From positions 62,001 to 126,000 of the forward strand of contig JAEYPM010000038.1 in the NCBI GenBank assembly GCA_023410675.1: a DNA stretch of 64,000 nt. Reading direction: 5' to 3'. This DNA is from Bacillota bacterium (lineage in GTDB: Bacteria; Bacillota; Clostridia; Lachnospirales; Cellulosilyticaceae). The position numbers and the translations under genes were made by a program. A model generated the notes under the pieces. The model searched no databases, was not told the origin of the DNA, and was given only the letters and a program-made list of their open reading frames with translations. How positions within the stretch are numbered: position 1 is the stretch's first letter; each line of letters begins with the position of its first letter. This document shows positions 53,888 to 62,005 of the stretch, piece after piece.

Positions 53888-53932
53888 AAAAGGTCTGATA
53901 AGAACATGAATGGGTTCCTATTAGGCCTTTTG
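53888..53932 (+). terminator. Intrinsic terminator
   Basis: AAAAGGTCTGATAAGAAC (53888-53905) pairs with GGTTCCTATTAGGCCTTTT (from 53913) with small internal mismatches, ending in T residues. Confidence 0.75.
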
Positions 53933-53962
53933 CCCTTTTTAGAAATTTTATTGGTAAGTGCC

Positions 53963-53991
53963 TTGATATTCGTATTAAAGGATGATATATT
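53963..53991 (+). promoter_or_regulatory. Promoter of the uracil permease gene
   Basis: TTGATA (53963-53968), 17-nt spacer, TATATT (53986-53991) with TGA directly before it. Confidence 0.6.
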
Positions 53992-54039
53992 TTAAAGGAT
54001 TTAGCTTAGATTTATGAAACTAGAAAAGGGGGCAAAAGT

Positions 54040-55341
54040 ATGTCGGATTTGAAAAAATCAAAAGACACATCATTAAAGTTTGTCGATATAAAAGAAAAGG
54101 TTCCATTTCAAAAGGCACTTCCACTTAGTTTGCAGCATTTATTTGCCATGTTCGGGGCATCTGTTTTAGTACCTATTTTGTTTGGGATTGACCCAGCTAC
54201 GGTGCTATTTTTTAATGGTATTGGAACATTGCTTTATGCTTTTATTACTAAAAAAGGAATACCAGCCTTTCTTGGATCAAGTTTTGCCTATTTAGCACCT
54301 ACCTTCGCACTTCAAAACCTTGGGTATGATTTTCAAACGATTCAGAGTGGATTTTTAGTTTCGGGTTTATTATTTGCAGCTATAGCTATTCTTATTAGAT
54401 ATACAGGTATTGCGTGGATCAACAAGGTATTTCCACCTGCTATCATGGGTTCTATTGTAACCATTATTGGACTTGAACTTGCACCAACCGCAGCAGATAT
54501 GGCAGGTTTTGCTGTAGGGTTAAGTAACAATCCAGAACATACTAATACAACATGGGTAGTTATTTCAATGGTTACCTTATTAACCATTATATTATGTAAT
54601 GTGCTTCTTAAAGGCTTCTTAAAAATTATACCTATTCTTATAGGTGTTATTGTTGGCTATATTACAGCTTATTTCATGGGAGAAGTCAATCTTGCACCTA
54701 TCAGTCAGGCAAATTTATTTGTACTTCCACAGTTTAAACTAGCAAAGCTTGATATAACAGTCATTATGACTATATTACCAGCTACTTTTGTAGTTGTAGC
54801 AGAACATATAGGACATTTGAAAGTTACAAGTAGTATAGTAGGGAAAGATCTTGCTAAAGACCCAGGACTACATAGATCTTTACTTGGTGATGGTTTGTCA
54901 ACAGCACTATCAGGTCTCTTTGGATCAGTGCCTACTACTACTTACGGTGAAAATATCGGGGTTATGGCACTTACAAAAGTATACAGTGTTTATGTGATCT
55001 GTGGTGCAGCAATCATTTCTATAGTCCTTGCTTTTTCAGGCACTCTATCTGCATTTATTAGTAGCATACCTATGCCAGTCATAGGCGGTATTAGTTTGCT
55101 ACTCTTTGGTACAATAGCGGTGTCAGGATTAAGAACATTTATTGAAGAGCGTGTGGATTTCTCTAAATCAAGAAATCTTATTATGGCATCTGTTGTCTTT
55201 ACAGTTGGACTAAGTGGGATATCAATAAATGTCGGACAAGTTCCTCTTACTGGCATGGGGCTTGCTACTATTGTAGGATTGTGTATAAGTATCCTCTTTA
55301 TTATCTTTGATAAACTTGGTATTATGAACGAAGCAGAATAA
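54040..55341 (+). CDS. uraA: Uracil/xanthine permease (NCS2 family)
   Basis: A 433-aa transporter with about 14 membrane segments. LSLQHLFAMFGASVLVPILFGIDPATVLFFNGIGT at the N-terminus, FLGSSFAYLAP, ATFVVVAEHIGHLKVTSSIVGKD and GLFGSVPTTTYGENIGVMALTKVYS are the NCS2 hallmarks, including the glutamates that bind the nucleobase. Uracil is the most likely substrate. Single gene; no PyrR-type attenuator or purine riboswitch seen upstream. Confidence 0.92.
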   Translation: MSDLKKSKDTSLKFVDIKEKVPFQKALPLSLQHLFAMFGASVLVPILFGIDPATVLFFNGIGTLLYAFITKKGIPAFLGSSFAYLAPTFALQNLGYDFQTIQSGFLVSGLLFAAIAILIRYTGIAWINKVFPPAIMGSIVTIIGLELAPTAADMAGFAVGLSNNPEHTNTTWVVISMVTLLTIILCNVLLKGFLKIIPILIGVIVGYITAYFMGEVNLAPISQANLFVLPQFKLAKLDITVIMTILPATFVVVAEHIGHLKVTSSIVGKDLAKDPGLHRSLLGDGLSTALSGLFGSVPTTTYGENIGVMALTKVYSVYVICGAAIISIVLAFSGTLSAFISSIPMPVIGGISLLLFGTIAVSGLRTFIEERVDFSKSRNLIMASVVFTVGLSGISINVGQVPLTGMGLATIVGLCISILFIIFDKLGIMNEAE

Positions 55342-55390
55342 CCAAGAAGCAAAAATGTGAATGCCAATGCATTCTATAGTATTGCACCTA

Positions 55391-55440
55391 AAAATGCACC
55401 TAAACAAGATAGAGTGCCTATGTTTAGGTGCATTTTATTT
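55391..55440. terminator. Bidirectional intrinsic terminator
   Basis: AAAATGCACCTAAAC (55391-55405) and GTTTAGGTGCATTTT (55422-55436) form a perfect 15-bp stem with a 16-nt loop, T-rich at both ends. It ends the permease gene and faces the M15 peptidase gene. Confidence 0.9.
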
Positions 55441-55447
55441 GGCTCAC

Positions 55448-56026
55448 TTATTGATTAAGTGCTTTAGATACTTTAATAATTAGGGAGCGAACGTGATCTT
55501 TATTAATATTATCTAAGTTTTTCCAAAGCTCAGGAGAGGACACAATTTTTTTATTTACTAAAACATTTAATGCTGATAGATAGTCTTCATCAACAGGTGG
55601 TTTATATTCAGGTGGCTTTTTATTTGACTTTAAGTCTTTAATAGAAAGGCCAAAAGTATATTGAAAGTGAGGATAATCCTTAAAGTCCTTCCAGCTTCCT
55701 CCCCATTCTAGACCAAGCTTTTGACCTATAGCACCTGCTTTAGTGAGTATACCTATGTCATATTCATGTCCTTTTACATTGTTAAAGATATCAAAGGCCA
55801 GACCCCATTGATGATAGCTACTCATATCTGCTCCTTTAGCATTAGTTACAATATTACCCTTTGTTGTTCTGCCTTGAGCATACAGTTCATCTTGTCTTGC
55901 TATTGACCGATAAGTTTCACTGATTTTGATATTAAGTCCTGCTAAAGCACACTCCTTAAGGAATTTTTCAGCTAGTTCTTTTACCTTAGGATGAAGCTTG
56001 TTTAGATCCTTACAAATCTCTGCCAT
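55448..56026 (-). CDS. M15-family L,D-/D,D-peptidase (endolysin-like)
   Basis: About 192 aa. ISETYRSIARQDELYAQGRT, then SSYHQWGLAFDIFNNV and DYPHFQYTFG give the two histidines and aspartate of the M15 zinc site (VanY/CwlK/endolysin type), which cuts peptidoglycan stem peptides. The last ~60 residues after a proline-rich linker form a small helical domain, perhaps for wall binding. The start is the ATG at 56026, 8 nt after AAAGGGGTG on the minus strand. No signal peptide, as in phage endolysins, but no other phage gene is nearby. Confidence 0.85.
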   Translation of the reverse strand: MAEICKDLNKLHPKVKELAEKFLKECALAGLNIKISETYRSIARQDELYAQGRTTKGNIVTNAKGADMSSYHQWGLAFDIFNNVKGHEYDIGILTKAGAIGQKLGLEWGGSWKDFKDYPHFQYTFGLSIKDLKSNKKPPEYKPPVDEDYLSALNVLVNKKIVSSPELWKNLDNINKDHVRSLIIKVSKALNQ

Positions 56027-56386
56027 CTTATTCACCCCTTTCAATATAGATTTTTAAACAAATTATAGCCAAATACACCAGTCATAAATAAGTGACGCTT
56101 ATGAGATGTCCCATAATATATAATATGTAACATGACATATAAAGTTCTTAATCAAATATAGATGTGGAAAAGTTGAAAAAACACTCGAAATAATATACAA
56201 TATTATTCAACAAAGGTCAATATATGGCATGTCCTATAATTTACTATTATAAAATAACATACCCTGTAAAAAATATAAATCATTTATTGTTATTGAAGAA
56301 AAGAGCGTAGGAAGAGAATCAACATTTAGGTGATGGATAAATGAAGTGTTTGTGTCATTTATGTATAATAACAAAAGAAAAAAGGG
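56027..56386. other. AT-rich divergent intergenic region
   Basis: About 360 bp between the M15 gene (minus) and a small unknown gene (plus). It contains two similar strings, ATGTCCCATAATATA near 56105 and ATGTCCTATAATTTA near 56229, possibly -10 regions or operator copies. No gene seen. Confidence 0.35.
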
Positions 56387-56755
56387 ATGAGGCACGTGTT
56401 ATATTGGAGAGAAAAAGAAATATTTATTGAAACATTGCCCTATAAAAAAGCATATGACAGATGGCGAGTTGCTATTAAAGATGAAGATTATCAGCGTATA
56501 ACTAATTTAATAAGTGCTATTGCAGATAATAGTATGCAGATAGACACAATATTTTTAAGACCAAATGAATGGTTGGGATCTTTGTATGAACCTATTTATT
56601 TAGCGTGTAATGAAAATAGAAAAGGTACAGCTATGTTTTTTGAACTCATTATATTTAAAGTACTACTTGAAAGAGAGGATAAGTGGCAGTTCTCATTACA
56701 ATCCAATCGTAGGAATTATATGGATCGATTTATTTATACAAAAAAAATATCATAA
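56387..56755 (+). CDS. Small hypothetical protein
   Basis: A 122-aa soluble protein rich in charged and aromatic residues (VLYWREKEIFIETLPYKKAYDRW). No family recognised. The ATG at 56387 has AAAAAAGGG close upstream; a GTG at 56396 preceded by GAGG is an alternative. It is followed by a terminator-like hairpin. Confidence 0.55.
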   Translation: MRHVLYWREKEIFIETLPYKKAYDRWRVAIKDEDYQRITNLISAIADNSMQIDTIFLRPNEWLGSLYEPIYLACNENRKGTAMFFELIIFKVLLEREDKWQFSLQSNRRNYMDRFIYTKKIS

Positions 56756-56768
56756 AGTTGTTTTCATA

Positions 56769-56808
56769 AAAAGAGGATATTGGAAAATTTTTGCCAGTAT
56801 CCTCTTTT
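56769..56808. terminator. Bidirectional terminator-like hairpin
   Basis: AAAAGAGGATA (56769-56779) pairs with TATCCTCTTTT (56798-56808), extended by TGG/CCA with a mismatch. It separates the small gene from the convergent pfkB-type gene. Confidence 0.75.
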
Positions 56809-56832
56809 GGCCAATAGCTGAGGCCATCATTC

Positions 56833-57810
56833 CTAAGATGTATGAATAAGTGTTTCAACTTCTTGAAGTGAAGGCAAGGCTGCAAAAGCCCCTTTTTTAG
56901 TTGTTGTTAGTGCAGCATTAGCATTGGCAAATAAAAGCATTTCTTTAAGGAGTGCAGTATCTTCAAGAACTTTATCAATAGTATCTAATGTAATGTTTCT
57001 AAAAAGCAGTTGATAGAGAATGCCAGCCATAAAAGCATCTCCAGCTCCAGTGGTATCAACAGCATCTACATTAAAGCCTTGAAGGAATATTTTATCCTTT
57101 GGTGTATAAGCTATTGCCCCCATTTTGCCTTTAGTAACAAGTAGAAGTTTCGTCTCAGATGAAAAGAGTGATTGAATGATTTCATCAGAACAAGAATCAA
57201 ATAAAAATTCAACTTCCTCATCAGATAGTTTGATAATATGGGCATATTTAAAGTATTTAGGAACTATGTTTTTAATGGCCATTGCATCTGGCCACAGGAG
57301 CATGCGAATATTGGGATCATATGAAATAATACTCCCAGCTTTTTGTGCACAATCTATAGCATATTCAGTTGCTTCTTTACTTGGACTACTAATAAGGGAA
57401 ATAGAACCATGATGAAAAATACTATTATGGGAAAAGGCATCCTTGGGAATATCTTCTTTTGCTAACAAACTGTCAGCACATTGTTTGCGGTAGAAGGTAA
57501 AACTACGTTCACCATCTTGGGCTAAGGAAACAAAGGCTAGGGCTGTATTGCCTTCCTTAGTGGTAGAGACATAATCAGTGCCTACACCAAGTGATTGTAA
57601 GGTATCTAGCAAAAAAGATCCAAAAAAATCTTCCCCCACTTTACCAATAAAGTATGATGGGATGCCAAGTTTGCAGACAGAAGCAGCTACATTAGCAGGA
57701 GCACCACCTGCCACAGGGGAAAAAGCATGGGTGAAAGAGCCGTTTTCTGGATGGGATACAGGAAGAAAATCAATTAATAATTCGCCGAGTGTATAAAGTT
57801 TGTGTCTCAT
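56833..57810 (-). CDS. PfkB-family carbohydrate kinase (fructokinase-like)
   Basis: About 325 aa. LYTLGELLIDFLP and GGAPANVAASVCKLGIPSYFIGKVGED form the N-terminal sugar-binding motif; DTTGAGDAFMAGILY is the second PfkB signature with the catalytic aspartate. The set of motifs fits fructokinases. The start is the ATG at 57810 behind AGAAGGA (minus strand); a longer in-frame ATG at 57900 would add 30 residues without similarity. The upstream region holds a 15-bp direct repeat that may be a regulatory site. Confidence 0.9.
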   Translation of the reverse strand: MRHKLYTLGELLIDFLPVSHPENGSFTHAFSPVAGGAPANVAASVCKLGIPSYFIGKVGEDFFGSFLLDTLQSLGVGTDYVSTTKEGNTALAFVSLAQDGERSFTFYRKQCADSLLAKEDIPKDAFSHNSIFHHGSISLISSPSKEATEYAIDCAQKAGSIISYDPNIRMLLWPDAMAIKNIVPKYFKYAHIIKLSDEEVEFLFDSCSDEIIQSLFSSETKLLLVTKGKMGAIAYTPKDKIFLQGFNVDAVDTTGAGDAFMAGILYQLLFRNITLDTIDKVLEDTALLKEMLLFANANAALTTTKKGAFAALPSLQEVETLIHTS

Positions 57811-57856
57811 AAATTCAGGTCCTTCTTTCTGTGTCAATGTAGGTTGTTTTATTTTT

Positions 57857-57915
57857 CTATATAGACTGTTTCTTAAATGATAGGATGTTTTAGCTTTCAT
57901 CTATATAGACTGTTT
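57857..57915 (-). repeat. 15-bp direct repeat upstream of the pfkB-type gene
   Basis: CTATATAGACTGTTT occurs at 57857-57871 and again at 57901-57915, 44 bp apart, in the presumed promoter of the kinase gene. Each copy contains the palindrome CTATATAG. A duplicated operator is possible. Confidence 0.6.
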
Positions 57916-58032
57916 AATTCATACAGTAAATATACGCTTTTTAAGTTGTTTATCTAACTTTATAAGTATATAATAAATAGTATAAATGATTTTATGTATT
58001 GTGAATAGAGGAAATTGGGGAGAGATGAAAAA

Positions 58033-58527
58033 ATGAAAAAAATTTTGATTTTGGTCATAGCATGTTCATTGGTCTTTTCAGGATGTAAAAAGGAAGAAGA
58101 ATATGATCCTCAGCTAACAGAATTTATGACCAAGCTTGTATCTTATAGTACATATGAAGAGGCTGGGCTTCGCAATATAAAGAAATACAATGCAGTATTT
58201 AAAGACTATTTTACAGAAGAGGGATACAAATTATTCGTTGAGGCACTCTATCCAAGTATCTATGTAGAATTTACGACTAAGAATAAAGTTAATCGAACAG
58301 AAGATATTCGTATTAAGAAAGTAAAAGAGGAGAAAACAGAAGACACCATTACTTTGTTATATGAAGTGACATATACGTTTAGAGGTAACAAAAAACCAAT
58401 TAAATTTAAGGACGATATGCAGATCACTTTAGTTCAACAAGATGGGGTATATAAGATAAAAAGATTTATGATGTTAAACTCAAGTGGTATCATTCAGGAG
58501 ATGTTTTTTAAGGTTATTATAGCCTAA
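58033..58527 (+). CDS. Lipoprotein
   Basis: About 164 aa. The signal peptide MKKILILVIACSLVFSGC ends in a lipobox with the cysteine at residue 18. The mature part is a small alpha/beta domain (a cystatin/NTF2-like layout: helix, then strands such as TITLLYEVTYTF and VYKIKRFMMLNS). I set the start at 58033 since the hydrophobic signal begins there; GGGGAGAG precedes it. Function unknown. Confidence 0.75.
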   Translation: MKKILILVIACSLVFSGCKKEEEYDPQLTEFMTKLVSYSTYEEAGLRNIKKYNAVFKDYFTEEGYKLFVEALYPSIYVEFTTKNKVNRTEDIRIKKVKEEKTEDTITLLYEVTYTFRGNKKPIKFKDDMQITLVQQDGVYKIKRFMMLNSSGIIQEMFFKVIIA

Positions 58528-58561
58528 TAGGGACTAAATTCATTATTTTAAATAGTCCCTA
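58527..58561 (+). repeat. Inverted repeat after the lipoprotein gene
   Basis: ATAGGGACT (58527-58535) and AGTCCCTAT (58553-58561) form a 9-bp stem over a 17-nt loop; there is no T-run, so termination is only possible. Confidence 0.5.
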
Positions 58562-58605
58562 TAGAACATAAACATATAATCATGGGAAGAGGGTTTACTT
58601 TGAAT

Positions 58606-59517
58606 TTACTTTAAAAAGTATTCATCAATAAATGCATAGGCATCATCTAAGTTTATCTGATTAGCAATTTCTTTTAGTAAAGGTATTTTTTTGTAGTCAT
58701 CTAATTCAAGTAAGGTGTCAAGTTTTGGATTAATGCGAAAAAAGTTATGTTTGATGAGTTGTTTTGCATAAAAAACCTCTAGAGAGGTTGTGTCATTGAG
58801 AAGTATTTCGATAAGGGGCAGTTTAATATTATGAAAAGGGTTAATTCCCCAGTGAAGTAGCCCCCACTTTGTCGTGTTTTGTGAAATACATAATGGATTT
58901 TTGCCTGTTCCTATAGATAAAAGCCTAAAATCAGAAAAGTCATATTGATCCTGAAAAGCATTTTTGGCATAAATAATTGGGGCAGCTGTAGGTGAAGTAA
59001 GCATAACGCCACCATCAATATGATTATTATGAGAAGGAAAATATGTGGGGGCTGCAGAACTAGATAAAGCAACACTTATTGCTGTACTTTCTGAATTTGG
59101 GCTAAAAGGAAGATTGTTGAAAAAAACAGGAGACCAAGCATGAGTATCTTGATTACCTACATTAAATGCAGGAACAAAGACATGCTTTTTAAGACCACTT
59201 AGTGTTAAGTCTTTTGGAAAGATAGTAAGAAGTAAACGTGTCAGTTCGGTATTGTCGAATTTGGGTCTGAAAAGATTAATGTGGGATGGTGAAAATATGT
59301 TTTTCATATTTTCATAACAAAATAGGTTATCAAGATCTTCCACAGATTGATTATTGGCAAGGCCAAGTGCTATAAGAGAGCCTGTAGATGTACCAGCAAA
59401 TAAATGGGTCCTAGAGACGAGACTTGGGAATTTGTCTGATAATCTTTTTATTATCCTTGTGCTTAAGGCACCACGAACGCCACCACTGTCAAAGCTAATT
59501 ATTCTAAATGGTGTCAT
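58606..59517 (-). CDS. Patatin-like phospholipase
   Basis: A 303-aa lipid acyl hydrolase. SFDSGGVRGALSTRII holds the oxyanion-hole GGxRG, FAGTSTGSLIALGLA the nucleophile serine in GTSTGS and NHIDGGVMLTSP the catalytic aspartate (DGG), so the Ser-Asp dyad is complete. Patatins cleave membrane phospholipids; bacterial ones include CBASS and other immunity effectors, but no cyclase or other partner is adjacent. GGAGGGGG precedes the ATG on the minus strand. Confidence 0.92.
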   Translation of the reverse strand: MTPFRIISFDSGGVRGALSTRIIKRLSDKFPSLVSRTHLFAGTSTGSLIALGLANNQSVEDLDNLFCYENMKNIFSPSHINLFRPKFDNTELTRLLLTIFPKDLTLSGLKKHVFVPAFNVGNQDTHAWSPVFFNNLPFSPNSESTAISVALSSSAAPTYFPSHNNHIDGGVMLTSPTAAPIIYAKNAFQDQYDFSDFRLLSIGTGKNPLCISQNTTKWGLLHWGINPFHNIKLPLIEILLNDTTSLEVFYAKQLIKHNFFRINPKLDTLLELDDYKKIPLLKEIANQINLDDAYAFIDEYFLK

Positions 59518-60016
59518 AGACCCCCTCCTTAGATAGGATATACTACTAATCTATTCATCAGTTTTAAGAGATATGAATGAAAGTGGTTGTTTGTAAAAAA
59601 CCTAGATTATCAAGAGCGATCTTGGGGTTATATTGACAAAATATTCCTGCTAAAGTACAATTACTCTGAATATAGCATCCATTCTGAGAAAACACATTTT
59701 GGTAGCTGAACAAGTGACATATTGGGGTTGTTTCTTAAAAAAAGAGAATATATAAAATCAAGTTTCGAGATAAGTTTTATAATATGATATGTGGTTTTAT
59801 AGTATAATATTGAAGTAGTGTGGATAAAATTGAGAAAAACAACTTTAAAATAATTAATAATTTTAATGGTTTTTCTATTTCTTTATATAGAATTCATATG
59901 TAAAATATTAAATGTTATTATATCAAGAATTCACATTTTAACACTAGTGCTTATTTATGTGAATTGATTCAAATGATTTATTTATAGACTTATAATTAAC
60001 TAAGGAGGTTATGCAG
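59518..60016 (+). promoter_or_regulatory. Long leader and promoter region of the TerY-P operon
   Basis: A 500-bp gene-free region. TTGACA (59633-59638), 17-nt spacer and TACAAT (59656-59661) form a strong promoter ~355 nt before the VWA gene; right after it CTCTGAAT (59664-59671) pairs with ATTCTGAG (59681-59688). A second TATAAT lies at 59803-59808. Farther on, AATTCACAT (59928-59936) and ATGTGAATT (59957-59965) form a 9-bp inverted repeat, part of a GAATTC-centred motif repeated in other promoters of the window. The unusually long leader may hold regulation or a small RNA. Confidence 0.5.
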
Positions 60017-60658
60017 ATGTCAGATTTTGCAAGGAGATTGCCAGTTTATCTTGTATTAGATTGTTCAGGGTCCATGTCAGGAGAGCCAATAGAAGCAGTA
60101 AAGCAAGGTGTTAAGGCTTTACTATCAGAGTTACGTAGTGACCCTCAGGCTTTAGAAACGGCTTATCTTTCAGTCATAACATTTGATAGTACTGCAAGGC
60201 AAGTTATGCCGCTTACTGAGCTCATGTTATTTAAGGCACCAGAGTTAAAGGCAGGAGGCGCAACATCACTGGGTGGTGCCCTTAAACTTCTTAGTCAATG
60301 TATTCAATCAGAGGTGAGAAAATCAACAGAGAATCAAAAGGGAGATTGGAGACCACTCGTGTTTTTACTTACTGATGGAGCCCCTACAGACAATTGGCAA
60401 GATGCTGCAAGAGAGCTTAAGCAAGCCAAACCGGCTAATATTATTGCCTGCGCTGCAGGAGCAAATGCAGATGTAACGGTTTTAAAACAAATAACAGAAA
60501 GTGTCGTTATGATGAATTCACTATCAGCTGGCGACTTAGCACAATTCTTTGCATGGGTATCTAGTTCTATCAAAATGTCTTCAAAAAGTATAGATGCGAA
60601 ACCAGGCAGTCCTATACAGCTTCCACCGCCTCCACAAGGATTTGTTATTGTACCATAA
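60017..60658 (+). CDS. TerY-type von Willebrand factor A protein
   Basis: A 213-aa VWA protein. VYLVLDCSGSMSGEPI is the MIDAS motif DxSxS, with the threonine in GGATSLGGAL and the aspartate in VFLLTDGAPTD completing the metal site. This matches TerY, the VWA component of Ter stress systems. I use the ATG at 60017, 8 nt behind AAGGAGG; the ATG at 60011 is too close to the ribosome site. It is followed by a PP2C phosphatase and a kinase, the TerY-P triad described for Ter networks (Anantharaman, Iyer and Aravind, from memory). Confidence 0.9.
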   Translation: MSDFARRLPVYLVLDCSGSMSGEPIEAVKQGVKALLSELRSDPQALETAYLSVITFDSTARQVMPLTELMLFKAPELKAGGATSLGGALKLLSQCIQSEVRKSTENQKGDWRPLVFLLTDGAPTDNWQDAARELKQAKPANIIACAAGANADVTVLKQITESVVMMNSLSAGDLAQFFAWVSSSIKMSSKSIDAKPGSPIQLPPPPQGFVIVP

Positions 60659-60742
60659 GTGAATAATAGTAAGAAATAGATTCGGTAATTTCCCGATAAG
60701 TGATCAATGTTTTTTTGTAGCTGTAAAGAAAGGGTTGGTTAA

Positions 60743-61993
60743 GTGGAAACTCATGAACATGAGCGAATAGATACACATTTAACAAATGATGATGTTACAA
60801 AACATACTTCTAGTTTGTGGAAGTATATTCAGGTGCCGCAAGATGAACCAGAACCTCACGAAGAGTACGTCACTAAGACGATAAAGTTTTCTTGTGCTCA
60901 AATAGTTGGAGCACGTGTTAGGGGTAAAAAGCATAAACATGAAGGAACAAATTGTGATGATTGGTTCGAAATAGATCATGTAGATGATTGGGGACTCATT
61001 ACAGTTTCAGATGGAGCAGGCTCAAAACAATATTCACGTATTGGAGCAAAAGAATCTTGCAGAGTTTCTATAAATTATATGAGACAAGCATTTGAGGATA
61101 TTAAGACAAAAGACGCCTCTGTTATGGAAGATATTATATTACCCTTTGAAAATGAGAAATTTACTGTAGCATGTGGAAAATTAGCTAAGATAGTACAAGA
61201 GAGTATATTAAAAGCGTATCAAGCACTGGAAAACATATATCTTCTTCATAAAGATGATGTTTTATATACAAAATCATTAAACAGAGAGCTTGTATTAAAT
61301 GACTTTTCAGGAACGTTGCTTGTTGCAGTAATCATACCAGTATTAATCAATGAGAATAGGGAATGTCTTGTTATTTCTTGTCAGATTGGGGATGGAGCAT
61401 TAGCTATTATTGATGAAAATGAACCTTATGAAACAGCACTCAAGCTTGTGGGAGAGGCTGATAGTGGTAGTTTTTCTGGAGAAACAGAGTTTCTTACCAC
61501 CCCCAATATGAAACAATTAGATACGCTGATGCAAAGAACGAAAATTGCACGAAAGCCCATCACACATTTACTGGTTATGACAGATGGTGTAGCGGATGAC
61601 TATTTCCCCAACAATCCTGAGCTCCTAAGATTGTACCTAGATTTAAGGTTAAACACGATATTAAGAAAAGATAAGCAGTCAGAAGTAGCAATATCAAAAG
61701 AAAATATTGATATCATTAAGATGATTCCAAATCCAGAAGTATACAACTGGATTAATGATCCTTCAGTCAGCATCTCCGTGCAGTATGCAAATAAGATTAT
61801 AGAAAAAACAGGACTTGATCTTAAGGCTTTATGGGACAACAAAGATATTATTCATATAGCAGCTAATCAGTTAAGTGGAACACTGTTATCAAACGAGGAA
61901 AATAAAGAGGAAAGACTGAAAATTTGGTTAGATAATTATGTTCAAAGAGGATCATTTGATGATAGAACGCTTGTGATTTATCAAATGGAATAG
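60743..61993 (+). CDS. PP2C-family protein phosphatase of the TerY-P triad
   Basis: A 416-aa phosphatase. After ~65 residues without clear fold, KHKHEGTNCDDWFEI and GLITVSDGAGSKQYSRIGA hold the metal aspartates of PP2C (DG.GS), with GTLLVAVII, CQIGDGALAII and VMTDGVADDYF further on; a C-terminal DDRTL motif finishes the fold. It probably reverses phosphorylation by the next gene product and may act on TerY. GTG start with AAAGGGTTGG upstream. Confidence 0.9.
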   Translation: METHEHERIDTHLTNDDVTKHTSSLWKYIQVPQDEPEPHEEYVTKTIKFSCAQIVGARVRGKKHKHEGTNCDDWFEIDHVDDWGLITVSDGAGSKQYSRIGAKESCRVSINYMRQAFEDIKTKDASVMEDIILPFENEKFTVACGKLAKIVQESILKAYQALENIYLLHKDDVLYTKSLNRELVLNDFSGTLLVAVIIPVLINENRECLVISCQIGDGALAIIDENEPYETALKLVGEADSGSFSGETEFLTTPNMKQLDTLMQRTKIARKPITHLLVMTDGVADDYFPNNPELLRLYLDLRLNTILRKDKQSEVAISKENIDIIKMIPNPEVYNWINDPSVSISVQYANKIIEKTGLDLKALWDNKDIIHIAANQLSGTLLSNEENKEERLKIWLDNYVQRGSFDDRTLVIYQME

Positions 61994-62005
61994 GTGGTGA
62001 ACTAC

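Noticed and set aside
55448..56026. Prophage remnant suggested by the endolysin-like M15 peptidase
   Set aside because: No holin, tail, integrase or attachment-site repeat in the surrounding sequence; such peptidases are also chromosomal.
58606..59517. Patatin as effector of a CBASS-like defence system
   Set aside because: No nucleotide cyclase, ubiquitin-like or NucC-type partner lies nearby; patatins are common housekeeping lipases.
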